DNA of 42,352 nt from NCBI RefSeq assembly GCF_003950295.1, contig NZ_RHNP01000026.1:1-42352 (forward strand). The letters run 5' to 3'. Below the pieces are notes generated by a model, which saw nothing but the letters and a program-made list of their open reading frames with translations, ran no database searches and was not told the DNA's origin. The position numbers were made by a program, and so were the translations under genes. Origin of the DNA: Loigolactobacillus iwatensis. Its GTDB lineage: Bacteria > Bacillota > Bacilli > Lactobacillales > Lactobacillaceae. Of the stretch, positions 39,921 through 42,352 are shown piece by piece. Each line of letters begins with the position of its first letter. The first letter of the stretch is position 1.

Positions 39921-39937
39921 TATCATTAATAATGATA
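39921..39937 (-). promoter_or_regulatory. 17-bp palindrome, candidate operator of yumC
   Basis: TATCATTA-A-TAATGATA is a perfect 8-1-8 inverted repeat just downstream of a -10-like TATGCT on the minus strand. The arm order (ATTA-n-TAAT) differs from Fur/PerR/Zur boxes (TAAT-n-ATTA), so the regulator is unclear. Confidence 0.45.
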
Positions 39938-40159
39938 ACTCTAGCATAAATTGATTAACCTGGGTAGATTGTTTCGGGGATTAAAAGTGTGGTGTGTAAA
40001 AAGATACCTGGATTCTAATTCTGTTATTAAGAATTATTGACTAAGTATCGGAAATTGTTTTTTAGCCTATTAGGATAAATTGGTCAAAAAATACTAAATG
40101 ATAGCAATTTTTAAACGCAGCCTCATTTTACGATAAACGCTAGTATTTTCATTGGATTC
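39938..40159. other. AT-rich intergenic region without genes
   Basis: This is the bulk of the 320-bp gap between the divergent yumC and cyclophilin genes. No open frame with a ribosome site, no repeat, and no terminator stem are seen. Confidence 0.5.
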
Positions 40160-40168
40160 TGGTATGAT
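40160..40168 (+). promoter_or_regulatory. Extended -10 promoter of the cyclophilin gene
   Basis: TGG-TATGAT is a TGn-extended -10 box about 48 bp before the ATG. No good -35 is seen. Confidence 0.45.
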
Positions 40169-40215
40169 AATGTGAGTTAATTAATGACTTTAAAAATAAA
40201 AGCAGGGGGAAAATA

Positions 40216-40803
40216 ATGACTTATCCACAATTAGATTTAGAAAATGTACAAGGACCTAAAGCAGTAATTACGACAACTTTAGGGGTGATTACGGTTCAGT
40301 TATTTCCAGAACAAGCACCTAAGACTGTTGAAAATTTTGTTGCCCTAGCTAATCAAGGCTATTACAATGGCATTATCTTTCACCGAGTGATTCCAGATTT
40401 TATGATTCAAGGTGGCGATCCAACAGGAACAGGTGCTGGTGGTGAAAGCTCGTTTGGCGGACCCTTTGCGGATGAATTCTCCCAGGAGCTTTTCAATCTC
40501 AATGGTGCCTTATCCATGGCCAATGCAGGGCCAAACACAAATGGTAGCCAATTTTTTATTGTGTCCAACGAAAATGTACCAGCACAAATGATTGAACAGT
40601 TGCAGGAGGCCAATTATCCTGAAGAAGTGATTGCAGTGTATAAGCAAGGCGGTACGCCCTGGCTTGATTTTCACCACACTGTATTCGGTCAGGTGATTTC
40701 TGGTATGCCAGTTGTGAAAAAGATCAGTCAGGCTGCGAGTGATGCACAGGATAAGCCTAATGAAGATGTTATTATGACAAGTGTCAAAATTGAGGAAGCC
40801 TAA
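40216..40803 (+). CDS. Peptidyl-prolyl cis-trans isomerase, cyclophilin type
   Basis: 195 residues, cytoplasmic, no signal peptide. The cyclophilin active site is recognisable: FHRVIPDFMIQGGDPTGTG (about 55-73, with the catalytic Arg in FHRV), the FADEF segment, the MANAGPNTNGSQFFI core and HTVFGQV. An insertion of about 20 residues (VPAQMIEQLQEANYPEEVIA) between the last two is usual in Lactobacillales homologues. It helps protein folding at proline bonds. AGGGGGA precedes the ATG, and a strong terminator follows. Confidence 0.95.
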   Translation: MTYPQLDLENVQGPKAVITTTLGVITVQLFPEQAPKTVENFVALANQGYYNGIIFHRVIPDFMIQGGDPTGTGAGGESSFGGPFADEFSQELFNLNGALSMANAGPNTNGSQFFIVSNENVPAQMIEQLQEANYPEEVIAVYKQGGTPWLDFHHTVFGQVISGMPVVKKISQAASDAQDKPNEDVIMTSVKIEEA

Positions 40804-40865
40804 GGAATAATTGGAAAGGCGAATCGATTTAGGTGTACTTTCTCTAGATTGAAATAGTAGAAAAA

Positions 40866-40917
40866 AAGAACGGTAGGTACGACAAAATTAGCAATTTGTC
40901 GCACCTACCGTCTTTTT
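40866..40917 (+). terminator. Terminator of the cyclophilin gene
   Basis: The arms at 40871-40890 and 40893-40910 (CGGTAGGT-A-CGACAAA.. with its partner, one mismatch) form a long stem around a short loop, followed by TCTTTTTATT. Confidence 0.88.
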
Positions 40918-41255
40918 ATTGGGCTATTAAAATTGTGAAAGAAAGATTATCTTACTCTTTCTACTAAATTGGTTGGGAAAATACTAGTAAAAGTATGTCT
41001 CTGTGCTCGCAGCGTTCTTCTAGAAGCTGTGCGATTTTTTCTGAATGGGGAGCGGGGTTAAGCCGTTTTCGTTCTATAGTACTAATAAATAGGTGGTTAA
41101 CAACAGGTTCAAATATTAGACTTATCTCTTCAAAATTTAGTTGGCACCGAGATAAATGTAGAAATTTTGCTACTGGCTCGAACAAATAAGTAGGATTTCT
41201 TTAGGGATTAATTTAAGCCAATGATTTTTTAAATTAATAATACATAGATCTAAAG
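40918..41255. other. Gap without a supported gene
   Basis: Two overlapping open frames of 60-73 codons occur on opposite strands here. Neither has an ATG with a ribosome site: the minus-strand one begins at a TTG shortly after an in-frame stop. A decayed gene cannot be excluded, but I do not call one. Confidence 0.5.
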
Positions 41256-41272
41256 TTTGAAACACTTTCAAA
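41256..41272. repeat. Small palindrome upstream of the S1-domain gene
   Basis: TTTGAAA-CAC-TTTCAAA is a perfect 7-3-7 inverted repeat ending 8 bp before the -35 box at 41281, a possible regulatory site. Confidence 0.35.
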
Positions 41273-41280
41273 ACCATTAG

Positions 41281-41309
41281 TTGCACTGATAAATTGGCTT
41301 CGCTATAAT
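41281..41309 (+). promoter_or_regulatory. Promoter of the S1-domain gene
   Basis: -35 TTGCAC (41281-41286), an exact 17-bp spacer and a perfect TATAAT (41304-41309), 36 bp before the ATG. Confidence 0.75.
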
Positions 41310-41344
41310 ATAATCTTGAATGAGTTAAAAAAGGGGTGACTAAG

Positions 41345-41716
41345 ATGACTTATAGAATTGGGGATGTTGTTACTGGTTATGTGACGGGAATTCAACCCTA
41401 TGGCGCCTTTATAGCTTTGGATGACGAGGTTCAGGGTTTAATCCATATTTCTGAATGTCAGCATGGCTACGTTAAGGATATTAAATCACTTCTAGAAGTT
41501 GGCGACAAAGTTCAGGTTCAAGTTTTGGATATTGACGAGTTTACTCAAAAAATTAGTTTATCAATGCGTTCGCTGGAAAAGCACCGAGAGTTTTCTTCTA
41601 AATTTCGACGTAAGCACTATTGGACGAATCGTGATGATAAAATTGGATTTGCACCAATTGCGGCAAATTTATCAGGCTGGATTGCGGATGCGTTAAAAAA
41701 TTTAGTAACAAAGTAA
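41345..41716 (+). CDS. yugI: S1 RNA-binding domain protein, YugI/CvfD (general stress protein 13) type
   Basis: 123 residues. The S1 domain fills about 1-74: YRIGDVVTGYVTGIQPYGAF, GLIHISE, VGDKVQVQVLDID and KISLSMRSLE, all standard S1 strands. A basic stretch (HREFSSKFRRKHYW) and a helical tail follow. Such proteins bind RNA and are linked to ribosome or translation stress responses (GSP13, CvfD). The start is the ATG at 41345. A GTG at 41336 overlaps the AAGGGGTGA ribosome site and is rejected. The next gene follows after 12 bp. Confidence 0.9.
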   Translation: MTYRIGDVVTGYVTGIQPYGAFIALDDEVQGLIHISECQHGYVKDIKSLLEVGDKVQVQVLDIDEFTQKISLSMRSLEKHREFSSKFRRKHYWTNRDDKIGFAPIAANLSGWIADALKNLVTK

Positions 41717-41728
41717 GAGGGAATAAAG

Positions 41729-42121
41729 ATGCAAAAAATTGCGGGCACAATAATGGTATTTGATGGATCAGGAGCGCCGGAATTTTTAGTAACCAAAGAT
41801 CGGCAGGATCAATTTAAATTGCTGCTAACCGATTTTAATGAACAAAAAACGCCACTTGCCAATATTTTGGAGGCACTAAAAATAAGGCTGAAGGTTGACG
41901 TTAGTGATTTACGTCTTAGTGAGTTAAGCAATGTCGAAGTCGATCAAAAGAAATTATCGTTATTTATTTTTGAATGGGGAAAAGTTTCAACTAAAACGAT
42001 AGATCACTATTCGGCAGTCTTTCAGACGGAAGGTTATCAATTCAAGGCACCGCGAGAACTGCGCGAGTTGTTGAAGCGAATTGATATTCGGGGCGTTCCA
42101 TATTTCAATAAAAAGGGTTAG
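41729..42121 (+). CDS. Hypothetical protein with Nudix-fold-like layout, no Nudix box
   Basis: 130 residues. The sequence starts like a Nudix protein (KIAGTIMVFDGSGAPEFLVT) and continues with a helix and strands in similar order (LFIFEWGKV, YQFKAPRELRELLKRI), ending as many Nudix proteins do. The GX5EX7REUXEEXGU catalytic box is absent: the region after LLLTDF reads NEQKTPLANILEALKIRLKV and lacks the REUXEE core. If the fold is right, it is a non-catalytic member. AGAGGGA precedes the ATG. It is co-transcribed with the S1-domain gene. Confidence 0.7.
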   Translation: MQKIAGTIMVFDGSGAPEFLVTKDRQDQFKLLLTDFNEQKTPLANILEALKIRLKVDVSDLRLSELSNVEVDQKKLSLFIFEWGKVSTKTIDHYSAVFQTEGYQFKAPRELRELLKRIDIRGVPYFNKKG

Positions 42122-42140
42122 AAGGGCAACATTTTTATAA

Positions 42141-42178
42141 CTGAATAAATGTAAATTTATTCGGCAACTTAATTTTTT
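42141..42178 (+). terminator. Probable terminator after the S1/Nudix-like operon
   Basis: CTGAATAAAT (42141-42150) and ATTTATTCGG (42155-42164) form a 10-bp stem with a GTAA loop. The T-run is 8 nt further on, so the strength is uncertain. Confidence 0.45.
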
Positions 42179-42199
42179 GAAATAAAATTACGATTTATC

Positions 42200-42228
42200 T
42201 TGACGCACTTTATGAATGTTGGTATAGT
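42200..42228 (+). promoter_or_regulatory. Promoter P1 of a gene beyond the window
   Basis: -35 TTGACG (42200-42205), a 17-bp spacer and -10 TATAGT (42223-42228). Confidence 0.7.
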
Positions 42229-42278
42229 ATTTGTTGTTGCCAATATAGTTTTTCTAGTTATACAATTAAGAAAAATTC

Positions 42279-42307
42279 TTGACAACAAATTAGATTCTTG
42301 CTAAACT
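42279..42307 (+). promoter_or_regulatory. Promoter P2 of a gene beyond the window
   Basis: -35 TTGACA (42279-42284, perfect), a 17-bp spacer and -10 TAAACT (42302-42307), 79 bp after P1. The downstream 45 bp to the window end hold no start codon with a ribosome site. Confidence 0.7.
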
Positions 42308-42352
42308 ATAAAAGTTGTCGCGTTAAGTAAACTTGAATATTGATTGAATAAA

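Noticed and set aside
40964-41189. Opposed 64- and 73-codon open frames between the cyclophilin and S1 genes
   Set aside because: No ATG with a ribosome site; the minus-strand frame opens at TTG just after an in-frame stop. A gene remnant is possible but not shown.
1-42352. Prophage, insertion sequence, CRISPR, toxin-antitoxin or secondary-metabolite cluster
   Set aside because: I looked for transposases, integrases, regularly spaced repeats, paired small toxin/antitoxin genes and synthase genes and found none; the genes are mostly housekeeping.

Overview
The window comes from a low-GC Gram-positive bacterium of the family Lactobacillaceae; I cannot fix the genus from sequence alone. Pointers are the divergent pepQ/ccpA pair, the dipeptidase PepV, a Met T-box in front of metA-metY, Bacillus-type housekeeping genes (ytxG/ytxH, yunD-yutD-yutF, yutG-yumC), TTG/GTG starts with strong AGGAGG-type ribosome binding sites, and long GC-rich terminators. 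It looks like ordinary chromosome. I see no insertion sequence, prophage, CRISPR array or conjugative gene.

Layout. 0-8 kb: an LCP cell-wall ligase (minus), the T-box-controlled metA-metY pair for methionine synthesis (plus), then a minus block with an unknown protein, an aldo/keto reductase, a DUF368 membrane protein and an MscS channel. 7.7-11.5 kb: ytxG-ytxH, pepQ and divergent ccpA, and a 57-residue membrane protein. 11.6-18 kb: a class A penicillin-binding protein, a HAD nucleotidase-like enzyme, a baeRF (bacterial eRF1-like) protein, and birA-bioY behind a clear BirA operator. 18-24.4 kb: small unknown genes, an ASCH protein, a 59-residue Cse60-like protein, pepV, an HD hydrolase, and a GDPD-GNAT-ArsR run on the minus strand. 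24.6-28.7 kb: a nucleoside-use block with a CNT transporter, then hydrolase-rpiA-hydrolase, which would take ribonucleosides in, split them and feed pentose phosphate into central metabolism. 29-30.5 kb: a gene-poor stretch with two candidate small RNAs and two identical tRNA-Asn genes, each with its own promoter. 30.7-37.2 kb: a dicarboxylate/amino-acid symporter, phosphoesterases, and the yunD-yutD-yutF-TIGR01906 operon. 37.4-42.1 kb: DedA, PgpA-like and YumC on the minus strand, then a cyclophilin, an S1-domain protein and a Nudix-fold-like protein without a Nudix box. The window closes on two tandem consensus-like promoters whose target lies outside it.

The most interesting signal is the small RNA pair at 29.2-29.5 kb. 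Both candidates have a promoter, a hairpin, pyrimidine-rich stretches that could pair with Shine-Dalgarno sequences, and an intrinsic terminator. The second has a 13/14 match to the CcpA operator (cre) over its -35 box, and ccpA itself is in this window. That layout resembles CcpA-repressed riboregulators such as staphylococcal RsaI, but it is a sequence-based inference only.
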